A program made the position numbers and the translations under genes. Below, piece by piece: positions 37,458-45,888 of a DNA stretch of 64,000 nucleotides. This DNA comes from Bin127 sp965203505 (GTDB lineage Bacteria > Chloroflexota > Dehalococcoidia > Lucifugimonadales > Lucifugimonadaceae): the NCBI GenBank assembly GCA_965203505.1, contig OZ241880.1:248001-312000 (forward strand), read 5' to 3'. Every line of letters begins with the position of its first letter. Position 1 is the stretch's first letter. The notes under the pieces were generated by a model, which did no database searches, was not told the DNA's origin, and worked only from the letters and a program-made list of their open reading frames with translations.

Positions 37458-39350
37458 TTGAAGATCGCGAAATCTGTAGTCGCATCCGCTACCATCGCAG
37501 TGGCATTCGCGTTCGCCTTCGCTTGTGCGAGCGATGAAGAACCCACGCAAGTACCGACTGTAACGACACCGCCGGTTACCCCGCAAGAAACACCGACCGC
37601 AGCTGCGGTCCCGGAACCTACCGACATGCCGGGTGATTCGGATGCAACCGACGCAACCGGCAATGCGACAGCGAACGGCAGCGTACTAACCGAGGATGAC
37701 GTGCTGGCAACTGTGTTTGACGAGTGGGGTTCGACCTGCCTGAACGAGGCTTATCCTCCGCACGCCCCTCAACTCGACGATGTGGATGAAAATGATTTTT
37801 CTACCGACGCCAACGGCCTCCAGTTCGTGACGATTTCGGAGGGTGATGGCGAACAACCCAAATTGACTTGGGAGGTCGACGTTCAATACACCGGATGGTT
37901 AGAAGACGGATGCATTTTCGACAGCTCGTACACGCGGTCCGAACCGACCATGTTTCCGGTGAATGCTGTCATTCCTGGTTGGCAGATGGCGCTCACACAG
38001 ATGAAGATCGGCGAACGTCGGCGCGTCATCATACCGCCTGATCTGGCGTACGGACCAACGGGTTCGCCGCCGGTGATCCCTGCAAACGCTACATTGACGT
38101 TCGACATCATCTTGATTGGAGGCACTGATCCAGACGCCGCCTCCGCACTAGCCACGCAGACCGCGGACGACCTCCTCCTGCAAGCAACCGCAGAAGCGGC
38201 CGATTTCGATGCGGATGCGCAAAAGTTCGAACCTAACGTCGTTGATTACATTCAAGATGTCAAAGGTTTCCTTGCGGCTGTACCGCAAGGCGAGATCACT
38301 TGCATGACCGCCTACGCTGGCAGCATTGAAGGGGTAGAAGGCGTATTTTCCGGCCAACGCCAACCGAGCTCGTCGATCATCGAGAGATTTGATGAGTGCT
38401 TGAGTGATATCACTACTCGAAATATCGCTGCTGGAAGGATCTTAATCATCAATCCCGACCTTTCAGATGAGACCATTTCCTGCATCGAAGGCAGATTGGA
38501 ATCGCCGACTCTGAAACCATTGTTCAGCATTTTCGACGACGCTATAGTGTCGGAACAGTGGATATCCTCGCATTTTTGCCTAAACGCGGACGAACGAATG
38601 GTGTTTGAGGAGAGGTTGTTTGCAGACCAACCGGATCGTGAGCCGGTCAGAGCCGGGCGTACCTTTATCGACGTGCACGAGTGCATGGTTGGTGAACTCG
38701 GCGCAGCCAAGTATCTCGAACCTGTCCGACAACCCGACACCGCCAACCGCGAAGCCATGGGCCAGTTCTACACCAACTTCACCGAACTCATGATCGCGGA
38801 TATCCGCTGTCGCCAAGGCGACGACGGCTACGAGCTCTTTGACGGAACCACGATGTCGGAGAGCGCGGCGGTATGCATCGCTGAGGAACTCGGTGAATAC
38901 CGTTTCGGAGAAGTGTTGTTAGACCGTATATGGGTGCCGACGGTTGAAGAACACGTCGAGGTGGCTACAGCTTACGCCGAATGCGGTGTTCCTACCGATT
39001 TCTTAGGTTTGCCCGAAGGTATCGGCAATCTCGAGGGATCTGATCTCTCCTGCATTCTCGAGGAACTTGAAAATTCGGACAACTCCCGGGAGACTTCGTT
39101 GCGAGCGTTCAGCGATGTCGGGGCTCGCAACGATATCAAATCGGGCGACTTGGTGGCATTGCTTTTCGGCGCACAGTCTTGCGGGTTAGAGCTGCCAGGC
39201 GTTCCCGCGGGAGCCAAGGTTTCCGATTCCGCCGCCATGTGCATCGTTGACAAAGTGGACAGCAGCCTTCTGGTCCAAGGCCGTTCCGCCGTAATGCCCT
39301 CATTTGAGCAGGCGCTCGAAGATTCGGCAGACTGTTTCAGCGGCAATTGA
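37458..39350 (+). CDS. FKBP-type peptidyl-prolyl isomerase lipoprotein with 12-Cys repeat tail
   Basis: From TTG 37458 the protein has 630 residues: a lipoprotein signal with lipobox FACA (C23), a Thr/Pro linker to ~75, an FKBP domain at about 118-222 (VDVQYTGWLEDG, GWQMALTQMKIGERRR, YGPTGSPPVIPANATL), then ~400 residues with 12 cysteines spaced 20-42 residues apart. Several sit in a repeated C-I-x-x-x-L context (SCIEGRL, VCIAEEL, SCILEEL, MCIVDKV). The even count suggests disulfides outside the cytoplasm, which fits a folding helper. A TTG at 37398 would add 20 residues before the signal peptide; I prefer 37458. Confidence 0.82.
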   Translation: MKIAKSVVASATIAVAFAFAFACASDEEPTQVPTVTTPPVTPQETPTAAAVPEPTDMPGDSDATDATGNATANGSVLTEDDVLATVFDEWGSTCLNEAYPPHAPQLDDVDENDFSTDANGLQFVTISEGDGEQPKLTWEVDVQYTGWLEDGCIFDSSYTRSEPTMFPVNAVIPGWQMALTQMKIGERRRVIIPPDLAYGPTGSPPVIPANATLTFDIILIGGTDPDAASALATQTADDLLLQATAEAADFDADAQKFEPNVVDYIQDVKGFLAAVPQGEITCMTAYAGSIEGVEGVFSGQRQPSSSIIERFDECLSDITTRNIAAGRILIINPDLSDETISCIEGRLESPTLKPLFSIFDDAIVSEQWISSHFCLNADERMVFEERLFADQPDREPVRAGRTFIDVHECMVGELGAAKYLEPVRQPDTANREAMGQFYTNFTELMIADIRCRQGDDGYELFDGTTMSESAAVCIAEELGEYRFGEVLLDRIWVPTVEEHVEVATAYAECGVPTDFLGLPEGIGNLEGSDLSCILEELENSDNSRETSLRAFSDVGARNDIKSGDLVALLFGAQSCGLELPGVPAGAKVSDSAAMCIVDKVDSSLLVQGRSAVMPSFEQALEDSADCFSGN

Positions 39351-39381
39351 CACTCATTTGAGACATCGAACCGCTTTGACG

Positions 39382-39398
39382 TTGCTACACTGTAGCAA
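39382..39398 (+). repeat. 7-bp inverted repeat touching the start codon of the first MBL gene
   Basis: TTGCTAC and GTAGCAA flank ACT and end at the A of ATG 39398. It could fold over the start or serve as a small binding site. I see no Shine-Dalgarno sequence for this gene. Confidence 0.5.
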
Positions 39399-40249
39399 TG
39401 CCAAACGATGTCCTGAATGTCGGTGATATCTCTGTTACTTCGCTAACCGATGGTCGGTTGGTTTTCGACCAGCGAATTACATTTCCAGATACCCCACTCG
39501 AACACTGGGAACAGTATTACGACATTTTCCCGGAATACTTTTCAAAGCCGTATTTCTTCCTCAACTTGGGCGTGTTCGTCATGCGCTCGGCCGGCAACAC
39601 GCTCGTGGCCGATACAGGGTTCGGCCCGCACGGACAGATGCTCGGATCGGATACTCCTGCCGATCTGCTCAACGACTTCGATCGAAAGAGGATCGGCACG
39701 GAAGAAATCGACACGGTTTTCTTAACGCACCTGCATGGCGATCACGTGGGATGGAACACGCGCCCCGAAGAGTTGTCGAAGCCAACGTTCGAGAATGCTC
39801 GGTACCGGGTCCATCGTGCGGACTGGGAGCATTTCACGTCGTCGGAGATATTGGCAGATGCACTTCGTGGCGAGGCCGTTAAACGAAGTGTTATCCCATT
39901 GGAGGAAGCGGGTGTTTTGGATTTGATCGAGGGGGAGGAGGAGTTGGTGCCGGGGATTACTGCGATACATACGCCGGGGCATACCCCTGGCCACATGAGT
40001 CTGTTGATTTCATCTGGTCGCCAGCGAGCACTGATGATTGGCGACGTATTGGGGGCGCCTATGCATGTCACGGACCCAGACTTGACGTATTGGCCGGATA
40101 CCGACAAAGAGATGGGCAAAAAGACTCGGCATCATCTCTTGGACATGGCCGAACGTGAAGAGATGGTCGTGATGGGCAGTCACCTCAGCCCACCCGGATG
40201 GGGGACGCTAGTGCGTTGGGATGGCAGGCGTTACTGGAAGGGGTTTTGA
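39398..40249 (+). CDS. Metallo-beta-lactamase-fold hydrolase (first of a tandem pair)
   Basis: A 283-residue MBL protein with the metal motif H111-L-H113-G-D115-H116, GHTPGH (third ligand) near 190, and SHLSPPGWG near the C-terminus. Opening GDISVTSLTDGRLVFDQ matches AHL-lactonase-like or alkylsulfatase-like members; the substrate is unknown. No signal peptide. It is followed after 2 bases by a paralogue, so the pair is one operon formed by gene duplication. Confidence 0.92.
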   Translation: MPNDVLNVGDISVTSLTDGRLVFDQRITFPDTPLEHWEQYYDIFPEYFSKPYFFLNLGVFVMRSAGNTLVADTGFGPHGQMLGSDTPADLLNDFDRKRIGTEEIDTVFLTHLHGDHVGWNTRPEELSKPTFENARYRVHRADWEHFTSSEILADALRGEAVKRSVIPLEEAGVLDLIEGEEELVPGITAIHTPGHTPGHMSLLISSGRQRALMIGDVLGAPMHVTDPDLTYWPDTDKEMGKKTRHHLLDMAEREEMVVMGSHLSPPGWGTLVRWDGRRYWKGF

Positions 40250-40251
40250 CC

Positions 40252-41103
40252 TTGAGCAACGAAGTGCTGGACGTAGGGAGTATTCGTGTTGCATCGCTGA
40301 GCGACGGCGGGGTGGTTTTTGACCCGAGGTTGATGTTCCCGGAAACGCCGTTGGAGCATTGGTCGCACTACTACGAGATATTCCCCGAGTGTTTTTCGGG
40401 GCAACGTTTCTTGATGAATCTGGGCGTGTTCGTGATGTCGTCGGGCGGCAAGAATGTGATCGCAGATACTGGGTTTGGTCCGCATGGGAAGATGTTGGGT
40501 TCGGAGACTTCGGCGGAATTGATGGACGACATGGCGCGGAAGGGGATAAGGACGGCTGACATCGACACGGTGTTTATGTCGCATCTTCACGCCGACCATG
40601 TCGGATGGAACATCGATCCTGCGACTAGCGATGTACCGACGTTCAGCAAAGCTCGATACACAGTTCATCGTGCTGACTGGGAGCATTTCACGGTCCCCGA
40701 CGAAGACAGCGAGTTTGGGATGGAGCCGATCGAGAGGAGCGTGATGCCACTGGATGAAATCGGCGTTTTGGATCTGATGGATGGCGAGACGCAACTTGCA
40801 TCTGGAGTAACGGCGGTTCCCACCCCCGGTCATACGCCCGGACACATGGCGCTGTTGCTGTCATCGAGAGGGGAACGAGCGCTGTTTGTCGGGGATATCT
40901 TGATCAATCCGATGCATGCTACTGACACTGATCTGCCGTTTGCTTTGGATACGGATCAGGCGGAGGCGATGAAGGTCCGGCACGAGGTATTGGATCAAGC
41001 TGAGAGCGAAGGGATCATCGTTTTGGGTAGCCACCTAAGCCCGCCGGGATGGGGCACGATGGTTAGGTGGGAAGGCAGACGTTACTGGCGGGGATTGAGG
41101 TAA
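40252..41103 (+). CDS. Metallo-beta-lactamase-fold hydrolase (second of a tandem pair)
   Basis: A 283-residue paralogue of the preceding gene: the same opening (VGSIRVASLSDGGVVFD), the metal site SHLHADHVGWN, GHTPGH and the same ending (SHLSPPGWGTMVRWEGRRYW). The start is TTG 40252, two bases after the upstream stop, with GGAAGGGG about 9 bases before it. An in-frame GTG at 40198 lies inside the first gene and would add 18 unrelated residues. The metal-site glycine is Ala here, and the middle differs (FTVPDEDSEFGMEP). Confidence 0.92.
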   Translation: MSNEVLDVGSIRVASLSDGGVVFDPRLMFPETPLEHWSHYYEIFPECFSGQRFLMNLGVFVMSSGGKNVIADTGFGPHGKMLGSETSAELMDDMARKGIRTADIDTVFMSHLHADHVGWNIDPATSDVPTFSKARYTVHRADWEHFTVPDEDSEFGMEPIERSVMPLDEIGVLDLMDGETQLASGVTAVPTPGHTPGHMALLLSSRGERALFVGDILINPMHATDTDLPFALDTDQAEAMKVRHEVLDQAESEGIIVLGSHLSPPGWGTMVRWEGRRYWRGLR

Positions 41104-41137
41104 ATCCGTGTTCGGAGTTGGTGGTGTGATAAAATAA

Positions 41138-41163
41138 ATGACCATAGTCATGACTATAGTCAT
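41138..41163. promoter_or_regulatory. Overlapping palindromic operator of the Phd/VapC module
   Basis: Three 14-base sites overlap: ATGACCATAGTCAT (41138-41151, imperfect), ATAGTCATGACTAT (41144-41157, perfect palindrome) and ATGACTATAGTCAT (41150-41163, perfect palindrome). They lie just before the ribosome-binding site of the antitoxin gene, as expected for autoregulation by the antitoxin or the complex. Confidence 0.8.
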
Positions 41164-41176
41164 AAAGGAGAGTCCG

Positions 41177-41449
41177 ATGCAAAATCCCACGGATCCGCTG
41201 GAGTCACAAGGTGAAGCAGGCGCGCGAACCATTACAGCTTCGGAATTTAAAGCCAAATGCTTGAAGATCATGGACGAAGTCGCTGAATCTGGCGAACGAG
41301 TTGTGATTACAAAGCGTGGGAAACCAGTTGCTGAACTGTCGCAGGCTCGCGAACTACGCAGCCCAATTTTCGGTTCGATGCGCCACACAATGAAGATCAT
41401 TGGCGACATCGAAGCTCCTTTGGGCGTCGAATGGGAAGCGATGAAGTGA
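41177..41449 (+). CDS. Phd/YefM-family antitoxin
   Basis: A 90-residue antitoxin. The DNA-binding fold is clear from ITASEFKAKCLKIMDEVAESGERVVITKRGKPVAEL; the rest binds the toxin. AAGGAG lies 6 bases before ATG 41177, so I use this start; an in-frame ATG at 41138 lies within the operator. The toxin gene overlaps its stop (GTGA). It should neutralise the adjacent VapC and repress its own operon at 41138-41163. Confidence 0.92.
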   Translation: MQNPTDPLESQGEAGARTITASEFKAKCLKIMDEVAESGERVVITKRGKPVAELSQARELRSPIFGSMRHTMKIIGDIEAPLGVEWEAMK

Positions 41450-41853
41450 GCAGGATTGTTCTCGACACAAATGCATTGATTTGGCTGGTCAATGGCAGCA
41501 CCAACCTGGGGGACGAGTCCAAGCAATTGGTGAATCAAGCGATTTCGGACAACGACCTGTTCGTGTCGGCTATGTCGTTTTGGGAGGTTGGCGTTCTTGT
41601 CGCCAAGGGAAGGATGTTGCTGTACGTGCCGATGTTTGAATGGAGACGTTTCGCGCTGGATCTCGGCATGGCGGAAGTGCCAGTGACAGGCGATATTGCG
41701 ATGATCTCAACGGCATATTACGGGCTGCCTAACGATCCGGCTGATCGGATAATCACAACGACAGCGATGGCCGTTGGAGGAAAGTTGGTAACCTCCGACC
41801 GGAAACTATTGCACTGGGAAGGTGATTTACGTCGGCACGACGCGCGACGGTGA
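41446..41853 (+). CDS. VapC-family PIN-domain toxin
   Basis: A 135-residue PIN-domain ribonuclease. Acidic Mg-binding residues are D7 (IVLDTNALIWLV), E47 (SFWEVGV) and D97/D100 (NDPADRII), so the active site is intact. PIN toxins cleave tRNA or rRNA when free of antitoxin. The GTG start overlaps the antitoxin stop, which couples synthesis. The C-terminal SDRKLLHW is typical. Confidence 0.92.
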   Translation: MSRIVLDTNALIWLVNGSTNLGDESKQLVNQAISDNDLFVSAMSFWEVGVLVAKGRMLLYVPMFEWRRFALDLGMAEVPVTGDIAMISTAYYGLPNDPADRIITTTAMAVGGKLVTSDRKLLHWEGDLRRHDARR

Positions 41854-41923
41854 CCGTTAAAACGCTCTGACACGCGCGGCTAGGAAGGGATCCCACCATC
41901 CAGCACGGCGCGCCGATCAGACC

Positions 41924-42433
41924 TTATTCCCCTGAATCTTCTTCCGGCGTCCGCTCGCCTAACCGCGCGTCGATCACGATGAGGCCGGTTCCATCGCCGC
42001 CAACAATTCGCAGGTGGTCGACGATTTCTTCGACCATCTTCTCCTCTTCGACTTGCTCCTCGATGAACCATTGGAGAAGGACTTGAGCAGCGCGGTCGTT
42101 CTCTTCGACGGCGGCTTCGTAGAGTTCGTGGATGGCGGCGGTCACCTTTCGTTCGTGTGCAAGGGCCTGTTGCATAGCGTCAATCGGTGATGCCCAATCG
42201 GCCGGCGGTTTGCCGATGCGATGCAGGGTCACCCGATTGCCGCGGTCGTGGACGAAGTCGAAGAACTTCATCGCGTGCTCGATCTCTTCTTGAAACTGAA
42301 CCTTCGACCAGTTGACGAAACCGGGCAGGTTCAGGTCTTCGAAGTAGGCAGCGATGGATAGGTAGGCGTGGGCAGAGTAGAACTCCAACTCGATCTGATC
42401 ATCGAAAGCGCCTAGAAGACGTTCGCTAAGCAT
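41924..42433 (-). CDS. Ferritin (FtnA type, non-haem)
   Basis: A 169-residue four-helix ferritin that stores iron as ferric oxide in a 24-mer cage. Ferroxidase residues are in the standard places: E17, E50, H53, E94, Q127 and E130. No haem-binding Met is expected. A strong AAAGGGA lies upstream of ATG 42433. The last ~10 residues are acidic (TPEEDSGE). It is a single gene, probably under iron control, but no Fur box was identified. Confidence 0.95.
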   Translation of the reverse strand: MLSERLLGAFDDQIELEFYSAHAYLSIAAYFEDLNLPGFVNWSKVQFQEEIEHAMKFFDFVHDRGNRVTLHRIGKPPADWASPIDAMQQALAHERKVTAAIHELYEAAVEENDRAAQVLLQWFIEEQVEEEKMVEEIVDHLRIVGGDGTGLIVIDARLGERTPEEDSGE

Positions 42434-42552
42434 GGTTGTCCCTTTCTCATCAACAGAGAATCACCGTGCGTCGCTACCCTGATTGTACGGGAGGCAACAG
42501 AAACCGTCACGCTCCATTCAGCTCGGAGAAACAGTGCCGGGTTTCTCAAAGC

Positions 42553-43764
42553 CTAATCAAAGAAGCCCTTGTCCTCATCGGCGAGGTGTTTCTTGGCTTC
42601 GGGAACGTTGAATTCGATTCCAAGCCCAGGCGTGTCCCAGACTTTGATGTGGCTGTTTTCGACTATCGGGTCGGGTAGCCCATCAATCAGGCCGTACCAC
42701 CATTCAGGTTTACCGGCCGGGTATTCGAGCGCGATGTAGTTGCGTGGCAACGTCGCAGCTAGGTGGACGTGCGCGGCGATACCGATGAGCCCGTCGGCAA
42801 CACCGTGCGGGGCGATCATGATGCCATGCATGTCGGCGAATTCCGCGATCCACTTCATTTCGGCGATGCCGCCGACATCCAGCGGATCGGGGCCGATCAC
42901 TCGGACAGCTTTGGTTTCGATCAAATCCTTGAAGTTCTGGCGGAGGTATATCTGCTCGCCGGTGTGGATCGGCGTTGAGGTCTGCATCTGCACCTCGCGG
43001 AAGAGTTCCGGGAGGACGTAGGGTGTGTAATCGCCTGTGATGGTGTCCTCTAGCCACATTACATTCAGCGGTTCGAGTGCTTTGGCGAGGCGGAGGGTGT
43101 CGTGGACAGTCATTCCTGGGCCGCAGTCGAGGGCTAGCCCCACTTCGTCACCAAGAACGTCCTTCATGGCTTCCACGCAGGCGATGGTGTACTTCAGGCC
43201 TTGCTCCGTGAGTGGACCTCCGACGGGCGGCCGCACACCTCCGCGGGCAGGCCCGCTGTATTTCGGGAGTTCGCCGTAGAAGTAGTTGGGGAATTCGGCC
43301 GCCATCTGGGAGTGAAACGAAATGCCCTGCTTGATGATGGAGAAACCTTCCTTAAACTCCTTCATCTCCGCCATGTTTTCAGCGAAATGTTCGGGTTGGT
43401 TGCCCTTCATCGGCACACGGATGCCGCCGTTGTAGACCCGAACCTTGTCGCGCACTTTGCCGCCGAGAAGCTTGTAAACCGGCACGCCAGCCGCTTTTCC
43501 GGCGATGTCCCATAACGCCACCTCGATTGCACTCACCGCTGCACCCCAAGGCTTGAAACTTCCGAGCCTGCGGATCCGACTCACGACGCGTTCGACATCG
43601 GTCGGGTCCTGATCAAGAATGGCCTCTCTGTAGTAGAGGACGAACGGCTTGAGATATGGTTTCGTCCATTCGGCCTGACCCCAGCCGTCGATGCCTTCGT
43701 CAGTTGTGATGCGAACTATGGGATTGTCGCCGATGATGGCGCACTTGAGATCGGTTATCTTCAT
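42553..43764 (-). CDS. Mandelate racemase / muconate lactonizing enzyme family (enolase superfamily)
   Basis: A 403-residue enolase-superfamily enzyme. Metal ligands D213 (ALDCG), E239 (WLEDT) and E270 (HTGEQ) and the catalytic H320 (IAPHGVAD) are present; K145 (IIKQG) is a candidate second base. The RxxN-free layout and the D-x-G-G-I segment fit the mandelate-racemase/sugar-acid dehydratase group, so it may dehydrate an acid sugar such as galactonate. AAGGA lies about 6 bases before the ATG. A single gene with no linked sugar operon here. Confidence 0.92.
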   Translation of the reverse strand: MKITDLKCAIIGDNPIVRITTDEGIDGWGQAEWTKPYLKPFVLYYREAILDQDPTDVERVVSRIRRLGSFKPWGAAVSAIEVALWDIAGKAAGVPVYKLLGGKVRDKVRVYNGGIRVPMKGNQPEHFAENMAEMKEFKEGFSIIKQGISFHSQMAAEFPNYFYGELPKYSGPARGGVRPPVGGPLTEQGLKYTIACVEAMKDVLGDEVGLALDCGPGMTVHDTLRLAKALEPLNVMWLEDTITGDYTPYVLPELFREVQMQTSTPIHTGEQIYLRQNFKDLIETKAVRVIGPDPLDVGGIAEMKWIAEFADMHGIMIAPHGVADGLIGIAAHVHLAATLPRNYIALEYPAGKPEWWYGLIDGLPDPIVENSHIKVWDTPGLGIEFNVPEAKKHLADEDKGFFD

Positions 43765-43894
43765 TTTGGGTTCCTTCGGGGAGGCTCCTTACATTCCAAT
43801 GGGAATGATAAGGGAATCTTGGGAACAACGAACGTCTAATCGAAGCGCAGACGAGGTCGCGGGTGCTCAGATAGGGTCGAGGCGAAGGAAGAAG

Positions 43895-43971
43895 TGGCGA
43901 CCCCGAGCAGATTTGAACTGCCGATCTCCTCCTTGACAGGGAGGCGTGTTAGGCCACTACACCACGGGGCC
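43895..43971 (-). tRNA. tRNA-Asp (GUC)
   Basis: The minus strand folds as a complete cloverleaf: GGCCCCG pairs with CGGGGTC in the acceptor stem (one G-U), the anticodon loop is CTGTCAA, and the T-arm is GGCAG-TTCAAAT-CTGCT. The anticodon GTC reads Asp codons; G73 and G10 fit Asp identity. CCA is encoded. Confidence 0.93.
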
Positions 43972-44134
43972 GCAAAAACAGCAACGATACTGGCACAATC
44001 GGCTACAGCACCGTCCTTTTAGATTAACCGATATCAAGATTCACGTCAACGCCGCGGGTAATTATCCGCTTGACACACCCAAATCGCCCTATTCGAGGGC
44101 AACTTCGAAATGGTTTTGTTTATGATGTTGGGAC

Positions 44135-44211
44135 TGGCGGCCCCGCCGGGATTCGAACCCGGAACCTGACCCTTCGCGAGAGGACTGCTCTTTCCATTGA
44201 GCTACGGGGCC
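44135..44211 (-). tRNA. tRNA with irregular anticodon arm (identity uncertain; Ala-CGC on simplest fold)
   Basis: The minus strand gives an acceptor stem GGCCCCG/CGGGGCC, a normal D-arm (GCTC/GAGC) and T-arm (CCGGG-TTCGAAT-CCCGG), and encoded CCA. Between position 26 and the AGGTT variable loop there are 18 bases instead of 17. The best fold is GTCCT/AGGGT (two G-U pairs) around CTCGCGA, giving anticodon CGC (Ala), but with a 6-base variable loop. The stem lacks the G3-U70 pair needed by alanyl-tRNA synthetase. Its acceptor 5' strand is identical to that of the neighbouring tRNA-Asp. Confidence 0.6.
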
Positions 44212-44285
44212 GTTAGCCCCGCATCATAAGGATTACTTGTTCCTCTGGGAAACCCCTCGTGATCCCGATTGCAATTTGACACGTA

Positions 44286-44294
44286 TGATATAAT
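44286..44294 (+). promoter_or_regulatory. Extended -10 promoter of the transposase gene
   Basis: TG-A-TATAAT is an extended -10 box; transcription would start at about 44301-44302, at the ATG, so a leaderless mRNA is likely. Confidence 0.55.
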
Positions 44295-44301
44295 TGTATG
44301 C

Positions 44302-45297
44302 ATGAAATCGGACACGACAAGCATCAATTTTCATGACATCATGCGGTGGTCAGAGGACGAGTGCAGGCAGTTCCTCGAACTCATGAGATGGGGAGATGAC
44401 CCCCGTTGCCCCAAGTGCGGAGCCGACAAACCATACCGCATAACGCGTAAGACGAAGACCAAGAACAAAGTACGGACGTTGTTCAAATGCCGTGCCTGCC
44501 GAAAGCAGTTCTCGGCCACAGTCGGCACCATCTTCGAGGACAGCAAGATCCCGCTGTCGAAATGGTTCGCGGCCATTTACCTCATGTGCTCGTCCAAGAA
44601 GGGCATCAGTGCTCACCAGCTCCACAGGATGCTATCCATCCGGTACGAGTCTGCCTGGTTCATGTGCCACCGGATACGAAGCGCGATGGCCGACGACTTG
44701 GACGGGCTGCTACACGGCATCGTGGAAGCCGACGAGACATACGTCGGCGCGAAGACGAAGCGCGGGCACCCCATCGTCCACGAGCGCATCAAAGACGAGG
44801 AGAACATGGGGCTGCGACCGAAGACGAAGCGGCCGGCCCCGTTCGAGGGCAAGACGGTCGTGTTCGGCATGATCGAGCGTGGCGGCCGCGTCCGCTCACA
44901 GGTGGTTGAGAACACCCGACGTGACACGCTCAACAGCATCATCCTGTCCAACGTCGATCCCGACGACGCCACCCTCATGACCGACGGGCACTCCTCCTAC
45001 CGTTCGATGCACAAGCACATGCGGCACGAAGTAGTTGACCACGAGATCGAATATGTGCGCGGCGACGCGCACACCCAGAACATCGAAAACTACTGGTCGA
45101 TATTCAAACGGGCCGTGGTTGAGACCTTCCATCACATCTCAGAGGGCTACACGCCCATGTACCTGCACGAGTTCGATTTCAGAGGGAGCCGGTGGGACAT
45201 CACCGACGAGGAGCGTTTCGCTCTTCTGATGGGTCAGACGCGGGGTCCTCTTCTCTGGTACTGCCGGACTCCTCAACCCGAGAATCCTCATGTCTGA
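44302..45297 (+). mobile_element. IS1595-family (ISXO2-like) transposase gene
   Basis: A 331-residue transposase. The N-terminal zinc ribbon is C-x2-C...C-x2-C (PRCPKCGADK; FKCRACRKQF), followed by the WFAAIYLM region typical of ISXO2-like proteins. The catalytic acid motif is EADETYVGAK (first D) and LMTDGHSSY (second D), with a HTQNIENYWSIFKR segment in the usual place of the third catalytic residue (N). It looks complete. An in-frame TTG at 44269 would add 11 residues. I could not find terminal inverted repeats or target duplications, so the element boundaries are not set; it sits 90 bases from an irregular tRNA. Confidence 0.9.
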
Positions 45298-45537
45298 TGT
45301 CTCCTTGTCTTGTAATGACGGGCACGGCATCCCTGAACGAGGCGTCTATCTTGACCGGCAGGCCTTAAGAAGGCATTTTTCCCACGTGTGCTGTAGGTTG
45401 TGTGTAAGCGGCGGTGAATTCAACAGAACCTTGATGATGTTCTCAGGGCTGTCAGGGCTGCCCCCGGGACTTGCACCGTTCCGACGGGTATGATGAAGAT
45501 GCGTAAGTGTTCAAAATCAATGAAACGGGAAGGCTAA

Positions 45538-45777
45538 ATGGGTTACAGATGGATTATGGTGGTAGTGGCGCTGATCGGAAGCGTGGCGTCGGGCGTCGCG
45601 GCGGCGAGGGAGTTCGAGGACTGCGCCATTTTCACGCCCACGGGACAGTTACTGTCGCCGAGTCTCGGTTGCGATCCCGATTGGATCACGGGCGTATTCA
45701 CGGGCATCGCGACGCTGGCGCTGCTGCTGATGCTCGGTGAAGCCGTGCTGTTGTTGAGACGGATCGCGAAAGAGTGA
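45538..45777 (+). CDS. Small two-helix membrane protein
   Basis: A 79-residue protein with hydrophobic segments at about 5-23 and 52-72 and an extracytoplasmic loop with two cysteines (DCAIF and LGCDPD), perhaps disulfide-linked. GGAAGG lies 6 bases before the ATG, a good ribosome-binding site. It follows the transposase and precedes a convergent secreted-protein gene. Function unknown. Confidence 0.7.
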   Translation: MGYRWIMVVVALIGSVASGVAAAREFEDCAIFTPTGQLLSPSLGCDPDWITGVFTGIATLALLLMLGEAVLLLRRIAKE

Positions 45778-45888
45778 CATAAAGCAGATGGCCGCATCTC
45801 CTCGGTGCCCGCTGAGGATTCCATCTGTTGATTGCTTTGTTGGAGCGGGTTCGAAGGGATGCGACCATATCAGCCGAACTGTTGGTCA

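Noticed and set aside
44276..44294. TTGACA followed by TATAAT before the transposase
   Set aside because: The two boxes are only 7 bases apart, so TTGACA cannot be the -35; only the extended -10 is kept.
44220..45537. Terminal inverted repeats of the IS1595-type element
   Set aside because: I compared the flanks by eye and found no matching ends or target duplication, so no element boundary is claimed.
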